Below are positions 14,565-23,073 of a DNA stretch of 39,590 nucleotides, in pieces. Source of the DNA: an uncultured Oscillospiraceae bacterium (GTDB taxonomy: Bacteria; Bacillota; Clostridia; Oscillospirales; Acutalibacteraceae); assembly GCA_905193585.1 (NCBI GenBank), contig CAJJPG010000002.1:1-39590 (forward strand), read 5' to 3'. Numbering within the stretch: the stretch's first letter is position 1; each line of letters begins with the position of its first letter. The notes beneath the pieces are model-generated. The model was not told the DNA's origin and did no database searches. It saw only the letters and a program-made list of their open reading frames with translations. The position numbers and the translations under genes are program-made.

Positions 14565-14626
14565 TTCTGCCTGGGCTGGTCTTTTGACCCGGGTCCACCA
14601 CATCAGCGGGGAATTACCCCCAGACA
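14565..14626. other. Short potentially structured segment after the HEPN remnant
   Basis: GTTTCT...AGAAAC and CTGGG/CCCAG enclose GGTC-TTTT-GACC and a CCCGGGTCC run, giving a nested fold of about 70 nt. It contains no reading frame with a start. It may be a remnant of an inserted element that truncated HEPN, or a structured RNA. Confidence 0.3.
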
Positions 14627-14630
14627 AAGA

Positions 14631-14669
14631 AACACCGCCTATCCCGATTGGGACAGACGGTGTTTTTTT
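14631..14669 (+). terminator. Intrinsic terminator between the convergent operons
   Basis: AACACCG/CGGTGTT stem with a partly paired interior and T7 on the plus strand. It abuts the stop codon of the minus-strand operon's last gene and may work in both directions. Confidence 0.75.
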
Positions 14670-15639
14670 ATGCCGCTAACGGCATTTCCATTTGGTTCTT
14701 AACGGCTCTGAGTGACAATTCCTGCGACTGCATTTGCAGCAGCGAAAAGTCTTTGTCAAGGTCGTCAAGCCGGCGTTTGAGCACCTGTTCGTAGGTTGCC
14801 TTTTTAGCCTTTAGCGCCTCAATCTTTTTAAGCCAGCGGTTAATAACCGCAGCAGATGAGCAGCCGTTGTCAATGAAGTGCTGGATTCGCTCCTCGTAGG
14901 TTTCAATATCTCTTTTGTAATTCATATAAAATTCAGCCGTCATTTTCTCGCGCTGCTTTTCATCGTTCGCCACGAACATACTGTTTGAAGAAACATTACC
15001 TGCGTTTAAATTGCATTTTGAAAGCGCCTCAATGTAATCCTCAAATATGTTTAACAGCGGCAGATGCGGATTGGGTATAAAATACAGGTTGCCGTGAATG
15101 TTTATCTTGACCGCCTGCATTTTTTCGAGTAAAAGCTGCACCACCGAATCAACATGGTCGGAATTGTAGCAGCTTTTAAACCGCTCGAAAAGAGTGAGCG
15201 CCTGCTCACAGTATTGCGCCGCGTCAATATCCGGGTCATATTCGGTATTATCGTAGAACATTTCCTCGGTTTCACGCTTAAACGCTATGTTAGCAAGCTT
15301 CTTGTAATTGTTGGTCGTAGAGTCAAGCGTTTCCTTTACAAGCTCGCGGCAGATAACCGATGATGTGTCCTGCTTGTTATCCCGGCAGTAAATGCGGTAG
15401 ATATGCGTACCGCCCGCGTCCTTATTAACCACACGGTCCTTAAGCGCTGTGGTAGCGTATCTGTACGCACTTGCCGCCGATTCGCGCGCGGGCTTTACCT
15501 TCGGTAAATTAAAGGCCTTGCCAAGCTCAATAAATCTATCTTTCGGTATTAAAATATTTGCTGTAGAATAATAGAGCAGCTTGCCTATAATTCCGCTGTT
15601 TCCCTCGTTTACTCCCATATATGACTGCATTTCCGGCAT
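14668..15639 (-). CDS. DUF6744-like plasmid/phage-type protein
   Basis: 323 residues. N-terminus GKLLYYSTANILIPKDRFIE and a long helical C-terminus (YMNYKRDIETYEERIQHFI, KKIEALKAKKATYEQVLKRR) match proteins I associate with DUF6744, common on Clostridia phages and large mobile elements. No catalytic motif is visible. The helical C-terminal third is likely coiled coil. Last gene of the minus-strand operon. Confidence 0.6.
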   Translation of the reverse strand: MPEMQSYMGVNEGNSGIIGKLLYYSTANILIPKDRFIELGKAFNLPKVKPARESAASAYRYATTALKDRVVNKDAGGTHIYRIYCRDNKQDTSSVICRELVKETLDSTTNNYKKLANIAFKRETEEMFYDNTEYDPDIDAAQYCEQALTLFERFKSCYNSDHVDSVVQLLLEKMQAVKINIHGNLYFIPNPHLPLLNIFEDYIEALSKCNLNAGNVSSNSMFVANDEKQREKMTAEFYMNYKRDIETYEERIQHFIDNGCSSAAVINRWLKKIEALKAKKATYEQVLKRRLDDLDKDFSLLQMQSQELSLRAVKNQMEMPLAA

Positions 15640-15696
15640 AAATCAATTTCCTTTCCGTATAGCTTTTGGGTATGCTCCGTTTAGGATTTTTCAGAA

Positions 15697-16119
15697 TCAG
15701 GGTTCGAGTGCAATATGCTTATCGAACATAGAGGAATACCGCTCATATTCTTCTTCGCCTATTTCCTTTAAAAAATCATCGTTGAAAATCCAAAGGGGAT
15801 AAGAGCAATAACCGCTGTTCTTGGTAAACCCTGTTTTCTTTGCTATGCCGTATTTTAAAAGCTGGTCTGCAAAGGGACAATTGTTGGTATCAATATATGC
15901 GGCATTTTTTATAGATATAAATTCTCCGAACGATACGGTAAGCCTTGCAAACGGTTCTCCTACTTCATAATCTTCCGTAGATTTCGCCATATACAATTGG
16001 ATTGCAATTCCGGTCAATTTCTTTTTTCCGTACATCAGATCGCGAACGGGGCAAAGCTGAAGCTCCGGTTCTACAGTATAGGTTTCTCCGTCAAAAAGTT
16101 TAATGTCATAAGTTTTCAT
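15697..16119 (-). CDS. DUF4313-like protein
   Basis: 140 residues from ATG 16119 (AAGGG upstream; ATG 16137 lacks a site). Core pattern IAIQLYMAKS...EPFARLTVSFGE, AAYIDTNNCPFADQLLKYGIAK, YCSYPLWIFNDDFL is that of DUF4313, found on plasmids and conjugative elements. Function unknown. Overlaps the primase end by 14 bases. Confidence 0.7.
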   Translation of the reverse strand: MKTYDIKLFDGETYTVEPELQLCPVRDLMYGKKKLTGIAIQLYMAKSTEDYEVGEPFARLTVSFGEFISIKNAAYIDTNNCPFADQLLKYGIAKKTGFTKNSGYCSYPLWIFNDDFLKEIGEEEYERYSSMFDKHIALEP

Positions 16120-17263
16120 TTTGGTTTTTCCCTTCATTTTGTATTTTTTCTTCGTATTCTTTTTTGAGCTTCCTAAATAAAAGTAGGTCGTCGATCCCTT
16201 TCTGATCTATAGGCCAGAAAAGGCGCTTGTAGGTTTCACACAGCGGGGCGCAGATAGCCTGTATCTTGACCTGCGCTTTCTGCACCTGCGGGTTGGAGCG
16301 CACGTCCATATCCACAGCCTCAACTATTTTCTTGGGTGACAAAGAGGATATAACCTCCTTTAAAAATCCGGTGTTCTGTACTCCTGTCAGCCCAATGAAC
16401 AGCTTGTCTCCGGATAAACAGCTTGCAGCGTCTGCCTTTAAACCTCCCTCGGTAAGATATACGGTATCGCTGTCCCGGTTGCCGGTTATGTGGATATATG
16501 AGGGAACAGAGGTTCCCTCAAATTTTTTCTGCTTTGATGAAGAAAACCACATAAACCTTGTGCCGGTTTTTTCAATAGTTATTCCCTCCGGCGTAGTAAC
16601 GCGCTTAACGGGCGGGTTATCGAAACGGATCTGTAAGCCCTGTATAAGATTTTGCTTATCCCGTATCGGAATTAAAATACCGCTCTTAAACGCCGCTATA
16701 TGCCATATGCCGTCGGTCCTGTAAAACCCCGGCATACCGCAAAGGTCATAGCGGGCGGATAAATTGTCGCATATCCATTGCCGCTCCGCCTTGTCGGTGG
16801 GAAAGCTGCGGTACATATTCTTTGCTATTCTCTCGCTGTCAAGCCCTCTGTTCAAAAGATTTGTAAAATGCGCGGGGTTTAAGCGCAACAGCCTTAAAAG
16901 CTCGGAATATATCTCGCTTCGTTCGTTAATATCCCGTATCGGTCTTTCGGCTTTCGGGGATATTACCGGCACGTCGTACCGCCTGACCGACGGCTCGTTT
17001 AAAAGCGCCTTGTAGCTTTCGTAATTCTTAAGGGTTACACCGTTCGGATTAAAGCTTGAATAAAGCGTAACTGCATTGCCGCCGGTACCGCAGTTATGGC
17101 AGTAAAACATATTTGTGAGCCTGCTTAAATACATACGGTAACGGTGGTCGCAGCAGTAGGGACAGCGCGCCTCTACCTCGTCGTTCGTAAGTGTGCTGCG
17201 CTTAATATTTATTCCGCAAAGCTCCGCCGTGTCTACAAGGTCAAAGTTAATGTACGCGCCCAT
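16106..17263 (-). CDS. DNA primase-like protein (CHC2 zinc finger + Toprim/DUF3854)
   Basis: 385 residues. A zinc-ribbon CPYCCDHRYRMYL...FYCHNCGTGG in residues ~34-63 corresponds to the CHC2 zinc finger of DnaG primases. The C-terminal Toprim-like part has DTVYLTEGGLKADAASCL (acidic Glu) and later KIVEAVDMDVRSN (DxD). ILIPIRDKQNLIQGLQIRFD lies between. Role: primer synthesis for element replication. Its ATG directly follows the Rad50-like stop (TAAATG). Confidence 0.8.
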   Translation of the reverse strand: MGAYINFDLVDTAELCGINIKRSTLTNDEVEARCPYCCDHRYRMYLSRLTNMFYCHNCGTGGNAVTLYSSFNPNGVTLKNYESYKALLNEPSVRRYDVPVISPKAERPIRDINERSEIYSELLRLLRLNPAHFTNLLNRGLDSERIAKNMYRSFPTDKAERQWICDNLSARYDLCGMPGFYRTDGIWHIAAFKSGILIPIRDKQNLIQGLQIRFDNPPVKRVTTPEGITIEKTGTRFMWFSSSKQKKFEGTSVPSYIHITGNRDSDTVYLTEGGLKADAASCLSGDKLFIGLTGVQNTGFLKEVISSLSPKKIVEAVDMDVRSNPQVQKAQVKIQAICAPLCETYKRLFWPIDQKGIDDLLLFRKLKKEYEEKIQNEGKNQNENL

Positions 17264-19078
17264 TTATGACGCTTGGGGCAGTTCTTCCGCTACGGGGGTT
17301 CTGCTCATTGAGCGAATCGACAGCGGCGCATTTTTAACCATTCTTAAAAATACCGTCTGGCAGGAAAGGGAGGACATATCGAAATGAGCTACGCTTTCGG
17401 TGTTGTCAATAAACACGGGGAAATTAAGCCCGGTAAGCCTGCGCATAAGCGCGCATATTTCAAGCCCTGCCGCCGTGCGTTCGGATAAAGACAGCGCCGC
17501 GTAATTCCTGCCCTTGTAAGCAAAGCGGAATACGCTTTTAAGCTCACCCGTTGTTTTAACGGGTTCAAATAATGTTATGCTTACATTCGGCATTTTAAGT
17601 TCCTCTGCCAACAGCTCGGTTCGCTTTGAAACATATTCTTCAAGAGAGGATAATATTTCGGTATACTTTCGCTTATTGTTTTCAAAGGCGGCTGCCTGCT
17701 CGTTCAAAGCCGTAATTTGCGCGTCCACCGAGTATTCCCGCAGCTTTTTGATCTGTGCCTCAAGTTCTGCAAGATTTCTTTCCTCACTTTCAAGCTCCGA
17801 AAACTCTTCGTCGGATAAAAGCCCGCGGGAGAGGAGCATATCTATCTCCTCAATTTCCCGCTGCATAATCTCCGGCGAATCGTCCCCGGTGCGGCGCAGA
17901 TCGTCTAACTCTGCGGACAGCTTTTCGGTATCGTCCTTTTTAAACCGGTCAAAGGTCTGCTTTGCCTTTTGTTCGGTTTCAAGCATTTCCTTTTTGGTCT
18001 CCGCCAGTCCGTTTGCGTTTTTTAAGATACGGTCTATCTCGGACGAAATATCCGCCTTTGCGCTTGCAAACAGCTCATCGGTAAGCGTTACCGAGCAGGT
18101 GGGGCATTTAGAGCCGGGTTTAAGCTTGTTGAGTTTCTCTTTCAAAGCGGAATATGTGGCTTTAAGCGCAGATAATTCCGCGTCAAGCTTTGCAATATCA
18201 CCCGAAAACTTTGAAACATATTCCCGCTCTCTTGCCGCTTTCAGCCTTTCCTCCAGCGCCGCCGCTAAAGCGGCGGTCGGGCTGTTTACGGCAGAGGTCA
18301 GCTTTTCGGAAAGTTGCTCCCGCCGTTTTCTGAAATCCTCAAGGTTTAAGCCCTCAAACTGCTTTTCTTTCAGCATATGCACCGTGGCGGCGGTAACCTC
18401 CGCCTGCTCGTTCAGCCTATCGCACTCGGCGTTGTTTGCCTGTACCGTTTCGCGCAAGGTTGCCCTTTTAGTCTCTAATATCCGCAGCTGCTCGTCGCAC
18501 CTGCGAATACCCGCTCTGTAATCGGTAAGCATTTCGGCAGGCTCGGTTATATTAAGCCCCTCAAGAGGTTTTTTAAAGCCGTCGGACATAGCGGATAAAA
18601 TCTGCTCGCTGCCTACCGTTTTAAGATTGCGGAAAAGCAGCTCGCGCCCCTTTACTTCGCTGAAGCTTGTAAGGTAAAACGGATTTAATATGCAGAGAAA
18701 GGTGTCCTTATCGCAGATAAAGCGGTTAATTTCCTCCTGCCTTACAGTGTAGCTGTCGAAAATCAGCTCAGTTTTAGAGCCTGCTCTGCGGCGAATAAGG
18801 GAATGAAGAACACCGTTTTGGTCGGTGAAGTCTATCTTTACTTCACACCCAGCGCTTTCGGAGTTAATAAGCCTATCCGCCTTTTGCTCTCCGAAATATG
18901 TAACGCCGTAAAAGGCAAATGCTACCGCGTGGGCAAGTGTGGTCTTTCCGGTGCCGTTGTGCCCGGTGACGCAGTTAACGTCACCGAGCGCAAAGCTTAC
19001 AGGCTCCTTTTGGTTGCGAAAGCCCGAAAGAGAGATTTCTTTAATGCTTATTTCGGTTATCTGTTCCATAAGCTTCAC
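17264..19078 (-). CDS. Rad50/SbcC-like SMC-family ATPase
   Basis: 604 residues. Walker A GHNGTGKT at residues ~39-46 with upstream VSFALGDVNCVT; long coiled-coil arms ~170-520; zinc hook CPTC around residue 325; signature SLSERTAAGLEICALMRR and Walker B-like FPVFIDNTESV near the C-terminus. SbcC/Rad50 proteins pair with the SbcD/Mre11 nuclease, but no such gene is present. Shorter than SbcC (~1,000), similar to Rad50-like ATPases of phages and plasmids. Presumed role is DNA end processing, together with the Rad52-like protein. Confidence 0.85.
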   Translation of the reverse strand: MKLMEQITEISIKEISLSGFRNQKEPVSFALGDVNCVTGHNGTGKTTLAHAVAFAFYGVTYFGEQKADRLINSESAGCEVKIDFTDQNGVLHSLIRRRAGSKTELIFDSYTVRQEEINRFICDKDTFLCILNPFYLTSFSEVKGRELLFRNLKTVGSEQILSAMSDGFKKPLEGLNITEPAEMLTDYRAGIRRCDEQLRILETKRATLRETVQANNAECDRLNEQAEVTAATVHMLKEKQFEGLNLEDFRKRREQLSEKLTSAVNSPTAALAAALEERLKAAREREYVSKFSGDIAKLDAELSALKATYSALKEKLNKLKPGSKCPTCSVTLTDELFASAKADISSEIDRILKNANGLAETKKEMLETEQKAKQTFDRFKKDDTEKLSAELDDLRRTGDDSPEIMQREIEEIDMLLSRGLLSDEEFSELESEERNLAELEAQIKKLREYSVDAQITALNEQAAAFENNKRKYTEILSSLEEYVSKRTELLAEELKMPNVSITLFEPVKTTGELKSVFRFAYKGRNYAALSLSERTAAGLEICALMRRLTGLNFPVFIDNTESVAHFDMSSLSCQTVFLRMVKNAPLSIRSMSRTPVAEELPQAS

Positions 19079-19081
19079 TCC

Positions 19082-19678
19082 TTATTCCCAAGGTAAAGCA
19101 TTCTGCTCGTTTAATTTCGTTATTCCGTCGGGTGTTTCGGTCTTGCTTATAAGGGTCAGCATTTCTCCGTAGGTCTGCATATCCCGCCGTATAATTGTAG
19201 TTTTCCACAATTCGTCTCCGAACTCGCCTACAATAAGCCAGCGGCTGTATTTATCCGGTACTACCTCTGTGCGTATAACATTAAATAATGTATATCCCGG
19301 CTGTACCAAACAGGGGAAGGAATTGCGGTAGCTTTCGAGCACCTCGCTTTTGCGTTTGTATTCCGGCTCGTTTTCCTTTAGAGTTTTCAGGTTGTGCTCC
19401 GAAATTTTAAGCGCGCGGTTAAGTTCGTCCGCCTGTTTTTCAAGCAAAGAAATTTCTTCGCTTGCCTTATCGTATCCCTTTTTTAAGGTTTTTTCCTCAA
19501 AGGCTTTAAACAGTAAATAGACTAAGGCTATCCCTGCGGCTAATACCAAAAAAGCCAAGGTATACTTTTCGCGCGTCCATATGCCGCTTAAAAGTATTGC
19601 CGTTTCCGCCGTAACCGTCAGCAGAAGAATTGCGGATATAGCTATGACTGCCGTTGCTGTTTCTGCGTTCTTTTTCAT
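19082..19678 (-). CDS. Membrane protein with two N-terminal helices and a coiled coil
   Basis: 198 residues. Two hydrophobic segments (residues ~9-33 and ~38-58) are followed by a coiled coil (~62-115, KGYDKASEEISLLEKQADEL). The C-terminal soluble domain has FNVIRTEVVPDKYSRWLIVG. Not recognised. Placed between the Rad52-like and Rad50-like genes; might anchor a DNA-processing complex, but that is speculation. Confidence 0.7.
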   Translation of the reverse strand: MKKNAETATAVIAISAILLLTVTAETAILLSGIWTREKYTLAFLVLAAGIALVYLLFKAFEEKTLKKGYDKASEEISLLEKQADELNRALKISEHNLKTLKENEPEYKRKSEVLESYRNSFPCLVQPGYTLFNVIRTEVVPDKYSRWLIVGEFGDELWKTTIIRRDMQTYGEMLTLISKTETPDGITKLNEQNALPWE

Positions 19679-19690
19679 TTTTCTGTCTCC

Positions 19691-20476
19691 TTATGCTGCT
19701 TTTTCAAAGCCGCGTATAATGTTGTACTTGCCTATAGTCTCGCTTTCCCGTTCCTCTATTTGGAGTTTATGTATTATCTGACCCTCACGAAGATCGGGGT
19801 TGCCCCGCATATATCCGGTTATAATCCTGTTTTGCGGACTTTGCAGGGTAAGCATGGTCTGCGTGCCTTTAGCACCGTTTCGTACGGCCGACTTTATAAC
19901 CCGGAACTTTATATCCGCGTTTGCAGCCGCGTCGGGTGCTTTGGGTTGCTCGGCAGGCGGATTTTCGGTGTTTTCGGCCTTAAAGCCTTTCTTCCGTTCC
20001 GCCATTTGCTTGTTATAATGGACAGCTAATTTTTTGTATTCGCTTTCCTTTATAACATAGCTTTTGCCGCGCTGCTCAATTTCAACCCATAAGCCCTCTA
20101 AATCGTATAGGTATCTGCCTATGCCGAGAACCGAAGCGGCTCTTTTAAGCGCACCCGAAAGTCCGCCCTTTACGGGTTCAATGTCCGTAGCTCCCGAACC
20201 GTCGGATTTTTTTATCCATTCATTTCTTTCGGGGCTGTAAACGGAAATTGCGCATACATACGCAGATGACTTGCCCTCTGCGCTCGGAGCCACCGTAAAT
20301 TCGTTCTGCCAGTTTTCAGGCCCGAATATTTCATCCAGCCGCTCTTGAATGGCTCGAGAATTTACAAACGGTACGGCAAAGCCCTGTGTCTTTTCCGTGT
20401 TTGTATATGCCGTTCGCCATTCAATATCCGAGGCAGGAAAAGGGAGTAAGAGCTTCTGCTTTTGCGCTTCGGTCAT
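19691..20476 (-). CDS. Rad52/Rad22-like single-strand annealing protein
   Basis: 261 residues. The N-terminal ~150 residues have the Rad52 core: IEWRTAYTNTEK, AIQERLDEIFGPENWQNEF, SGATDIEPVKGGLSGALKRAASVLGIGRYLYDL. This last stretch (KGGxSxALKRAAxxxGIGRYLY) is diagnostic. Promotes annealing of complementary single strands during recombination. Overlaps the E2-like gene stop by 4 bases. Works in principle with the Rad50-like ATPase downstream. Confidence 0.85.
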   Translation of the reverse strand: MTEAQKQKLLLPFPASDIEWRTAYTNTEKTQGFAVPFVNSRAIQERLDEIFGPENWQNEFTVAPSAEGKSSAYVCAISVYSPERNEWIKKSDGSGATDIEPVKGGLSGALKRAASVLGIGRYLYDLEGLWVEIEQRGKSYVIKESEYKKLAVHYNKQMAERKKGFKAENTENPPAEQPKAPDAAANADIKFRVIKSAVRNGAKGTQTMLTLQSPQNRIITGYMRGNPDLREGQIIHKLQIEERESETIGKYNIIRGFEKAA

Positions 20477-21147
20477 AATGACACCTCCTTATAAAAGTCC
20501 GCAAGCGTTTTACCCGATGGAATAAGAATATCCGAATAATAATATTCGGGAGACTTATCTGCCAAATGCTCCATAAGCTCGCGGTGACCGAGCTGCAGCC
20601 GGTTATTCCTGATATTAAAATAATCGTCGTTATCCGGCAGACTTAAAATATAGTCCGGCATATTGGAAAGGGAATACGGGGATTTTATTGCCGGCAGCTC
20701 ATTGTCTCCGGTACATAAGGAGAAGTTGTTGTTGACATTTGAAAATGGATAAACAAACATTTTTGAATTTTCTCTTAATATTCCGCTTTCGGCAACGCCT
20801 AAGTATACCCGCCGGATTTTGCCGCTGCCGCCTATCTTAAAGCCGAATACAAGCTTCGGCAGCGGGAAGTCCGGGTACTCGGTCGCCATATATGTAACGG
20901 CGGCTTTTGAGTAGGGATATTCTATCGCTGCGGAGAAATCTCCGGTTTCGGGGCAACAGCTGTAAAACAGCGCGTTTTTGGGTAATACGGCATGGTATAC
21001 CGGCTTTATTTCCCGAAGACTGCTTTTTATGCAGACAAGCAGATCATTGATTGAGATATTTTTAATACGTTTAATGCCGTTTCTTCTTTCCTCGACCGCT
21101 ATTTCCGCACTGTCCGAGATATGAATGGATAATCTGTCGCGTTTCAT
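20473..21147 (-). CDS. Prokaryotic E2-like protein (PRTRC protein B / Prok-E2_D type)
   Basis: 224 residues. FPLPKLVFGFKIGG...KMFVYPFSNV, then the conserved Cys145 in SLCTGDNELP, and LADFYKEVSL at the end agree with the predicted E2 (ubiquitin-conjugating-like) family of PRTRC clusters. In that family the conserved Cys is the proposed thioester site. Its partners, JAB and ThiF, are in the opposite operon. Its ATG overlaps the previous stop (TAATG). The role as a conjugating enzyme is a family-level prediction, not shown. Confidence 0.75.
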   Translation of the reverse strand: MKRDRLSIHISDSAEIAVEERRNGIKRIKNISINDLLVCIKSSLREIKPVYHAVLPKNALFYSCCPETGDFSAAIEYPYSKAAVTYMATEYPDFPLPKLVFGFKIGGSGKIRRVYLGVAESGILRENSKMFVYPFSNVNNNFSLCTGDNELPAIKSPYSLSNMPDYILSLPDNDDYFNIRNNRLQLGHRELMEHLADKSPEYYYSDILIPSGKTLADFYKEVSL

Positions 21148-21710
21148 TATGCTGCTTTCTTCCTTTCTTTCCGTTTTTTCATAGGAATTATTTCCGCCTT
21201 TCTTTTCTCCGTCAGCCTTTCAAGTTCTTTACAGGACGCTTCCGCAAAATGCAGTATGGAGGCTATTGTCTGTATCATTTCTACGGTTTGGTAAAATTCC
21301 GGACCTATATATACCTTCAAAAAAGCCTTTTTTGTTGACGAGACATTGTAATCCCAGTCATACGAATAATCCCCGATAGAGCGCATTTTATTGCTTATGT
21401 GCGCTTCAAGGCGGCTTATCCAAAAGTTATTGCCTTTAGGTATGCCGTTCATGCTGCCGTATTTCAGCGCAAGACTGATATATCTTTTAAGGCAGTCGTT
21501 TCTGAAGACTATTACCGTACAGTCAAAGCCGTTGGTTTCTTCTTCGTCAATATATCCGTCCGTAGTAAGCAATGCTTCAATAAAGGTCTCATATTCGCTG
21601 TCTGAATGAATTTCACTGTCCGTTACGGAAAAACCGTTGTCATACAGTATCTTATCCATAGCGAGAACGGAAATGTCATGGTCTATATCTCCTATATTAC
21701 TTTCAAACAC
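21147..21710 (-). CDS. Hypothetical protein next to the E2-like gene
   Basis: 187 residues. Not recognised. Acidic N-terminal half (DSEIHSDSEYETFIEALLTTDGYIDEEE), a central alpha/beta part, and a strongly basic tail KRKAEIIPMKKRKERKKAA. Translationally coupled to the E2-like gene. No ubiquitin-like C-terminal Gly-Gly. Confidence 0.6.
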   Translation of the reverse strand: MFESNIGDIDHDISVLAMDKILYDNGFSVTDSEIHSDSEYETFIEALLTTDGYIDEEETNGFDCTVIVFRNDCLKRYISLALKYGSMNGIPKGNNFWISRLEAHISNKMRSIGDYSYDWDYNVSSTKKAFLKVYIGPEFYQTVEMIQTIASILHFAEASCKELERLTEKRKAEIIPMKKRKERKKAA

Positions 21711-21722
21711 AAAACCACCCCT

Positions 21723-22052
21723 TTATATATAGTCCGAATGTGAATTGAGCGGCGGCGCACCCGATATTTTTGAATACAACTCAAAAAACGCCTTGTTTTC
21801 CGGTCGTTCTGCGGCAATATTTTCCTTGTAATAGTCGCATACCGTTTCAATATCCGTGCGGTCAAACGCAGTCATATTAACCTTGCCGGTATATACCTCT
21901 TTTCCCTGCGTTTTGGGGAGTATTACCGCCTTGTAAAGATACGCGGCACCCGAAGATATTTCTTTGAGCCTTTTAAGGTGATTAACCTGCTTTTTTGAGG
22001 GGATAGCTCTGAGATTTTTCATAAACAGCTCCGGTACTATTTCCACCAGCAT
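21723..22052 (-). CDS. Hypothetical protein
   Basis: 109 residues; ATG 22052 has a strong GAGGAGG site 9 bases upstream, although it overlaps the previous gene by 71 bases. Not recognised. Basic N-terminal half (KNLRAIPSKKQVNHLKRL), then AFDRTDIETVCDYYKENI. Confidence 0.55.
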   Translation of the reverse strand: MLVEIVPELFMKNLRAIPSKKQVNHLKRLKEISSGAAYLYKAVILPKTQGKEVYTGKVNMTAFDRTDIETVCDYYKENIAAERPENKAFFELYSKISGAPPLNSHSDYI

Positions 22053-22548
22053 TCAATAATTCCTCCTCGGTTACAATTCTGGTTTTGGGTTTTGAATAGT
22101 AGGTAATAACGCAGAAATACCGGTTACCTGCCGTTTTATGCCGGGAATACACATAACCGTACCCTGTTTCCATACAGGCGTTGCAGCGCGCCCAGTCCTC
22201 CGGGGAGATTTCTCCCCAGTCGCCGCATTTGTGGCGTTCAAGCGCGCAGGCAATATCTGTCTCCGAAAGTATTTCCTTTGCCTTTCGGCTCAACGTATAC
22301 TGCCCTATATCCCGTATCTTCATAAGTATGGGCTTTCGGGAATACTGCGTTTTAAGCGCTTTCAGTGTAACCACCGCCCTTTGCTCTGCCTGTATCGCCC
22401 TTAAAAAGCTCTCATAAGCGGCAGATAATTTCCTTATGCTCTGAGGATAATTTTTAAAGGCTTCAAGCAGATTTTTCTTTGCGCGCTTGGCTTTCATTGA
22501 ACGAAACAGCAGGCGTATTTTTGCAATTATTTCTCTTTTAAAATTCAT
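21982..22548 (-). CDS. Hypothetical protein with an ICE/plasmid-type HxxGDWG domain
   Basis: 188 residues. The N-terminal ~85 residues are basic and helical. The C-terminal part has ALERHKCGDWGEISPEDWARCN, YVYSRHKTAGNRYFCVITYYS and TRIVTEEE, a small domain common in plasmid and ICE proteins (pattern RHxxGDWG). Function unknown. The C-terminus overlaps the following gene. Confidence 0.6.
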   Translation of the reverse strand: MNFKREIIAKIRLLFRSMKAKRAKKNLLEAFKNYPQSIRKLSAAYESFLRAIQAEQRAVVTLKALKTQYSRKPILMKIRDIGQYTLSRKAKEILSETDIACALERHKCGDWGEISPEDWARCNACMETGYGYVYSRHKTAGNRYFCVITYYSKPKTRIVTEEELLNAGGNSTGAVYEKSQSYPLKKAG

Positions 22549-22559
22549 ATGTACCCCTT

Positions 22560-23054
22560 TCAGGCTGCGGCGGGCAGAATGCCTGCCGTTTTGGTGCGGA
22601 TGTTCTGCATTATATTATCCAACTCGCATAAGCTTTTTTGGAGTCTGAAGGATATTTCCGTCAGCTTAAAGCCGTCAAGCAGCAGCGCCAGCACCTCGCG
22701 CTCGTTCTGCTCAAAGGCGTTTAAAAGCTCCGTTATCTGTATGCGCTCCAAAAGCTCGGCTATACCGTCGCGCTCGTCCGCTAAGGTTTCCGCAACTATG
22801 CGGTAATAGTCGTCATTGCAGAACAGGCTTATAACGTTCCCCTCGCTTTCCGCCTTTACTGCTGCAACCGCTCTGTCCATCGCCGCATATGCGCGCCGCT
22901 TAAAATTGTCTTTGCCGGAGATAACGCAATCCAAAAACGCGAATACCACGGTATCGTAGTATTCATCGGGGGATAGTCCTCGTTCTTTAAGGTATTGCGT
23001 TATAACTCCGTGATGTTCCGCCGCAAACGCGGCTTTTTCTTCTGTTAATATCAT
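22560..23054 (-). CDS. Sigma-70-like / HTH protein of mobile elements
   Basis: 164 residues. LSPDEYYDTVVFAFLDCVISG...RRAYAAMDRAV resembles sigma region 2. LLNAFEQNEREVLALLLDGFKLTEISFRLQKS resembles region 4 with its HTH. Such small sigma-like proteins occur on ICEs and prophages and regulate element genes. It sits directly after the helicase and could recognise the element promoters, but those look like ordinary sigma-70 sites. Confidence 0.65.
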   Translation of the reverse strand: MILTEEKAAFAAEHHGVITQYLKERGLSPDEYYDTVVFAFLDCVISGKDNFKRRAYAAMDRAVAAVKAESEGNVISLFCNDDYYRIVAETLADERDGIAELLERIQITELLNAFEQNEREVLALLLDGFKLTEISFRLQKSLCELDNIMQNIRTKTAGILPAAA

Positions 23055-23073
23055 TTTTCTGTCTCCTTCTTTT

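Noticed and set aside
14565..14626. Hammerhead-type ribozyme on the minus strand
   Set aside because: A CTGATG and a GAAAC are present, but the core is CTGATGT rather than CTGANGA and the three stems do not form properly.
17577..18521. 314-codon open frame on the plus strand opposite the Rad50-like gene
   Set aside because: Ser/Phe-rich mirror of the coiled-coil region; no start signal or family motif.
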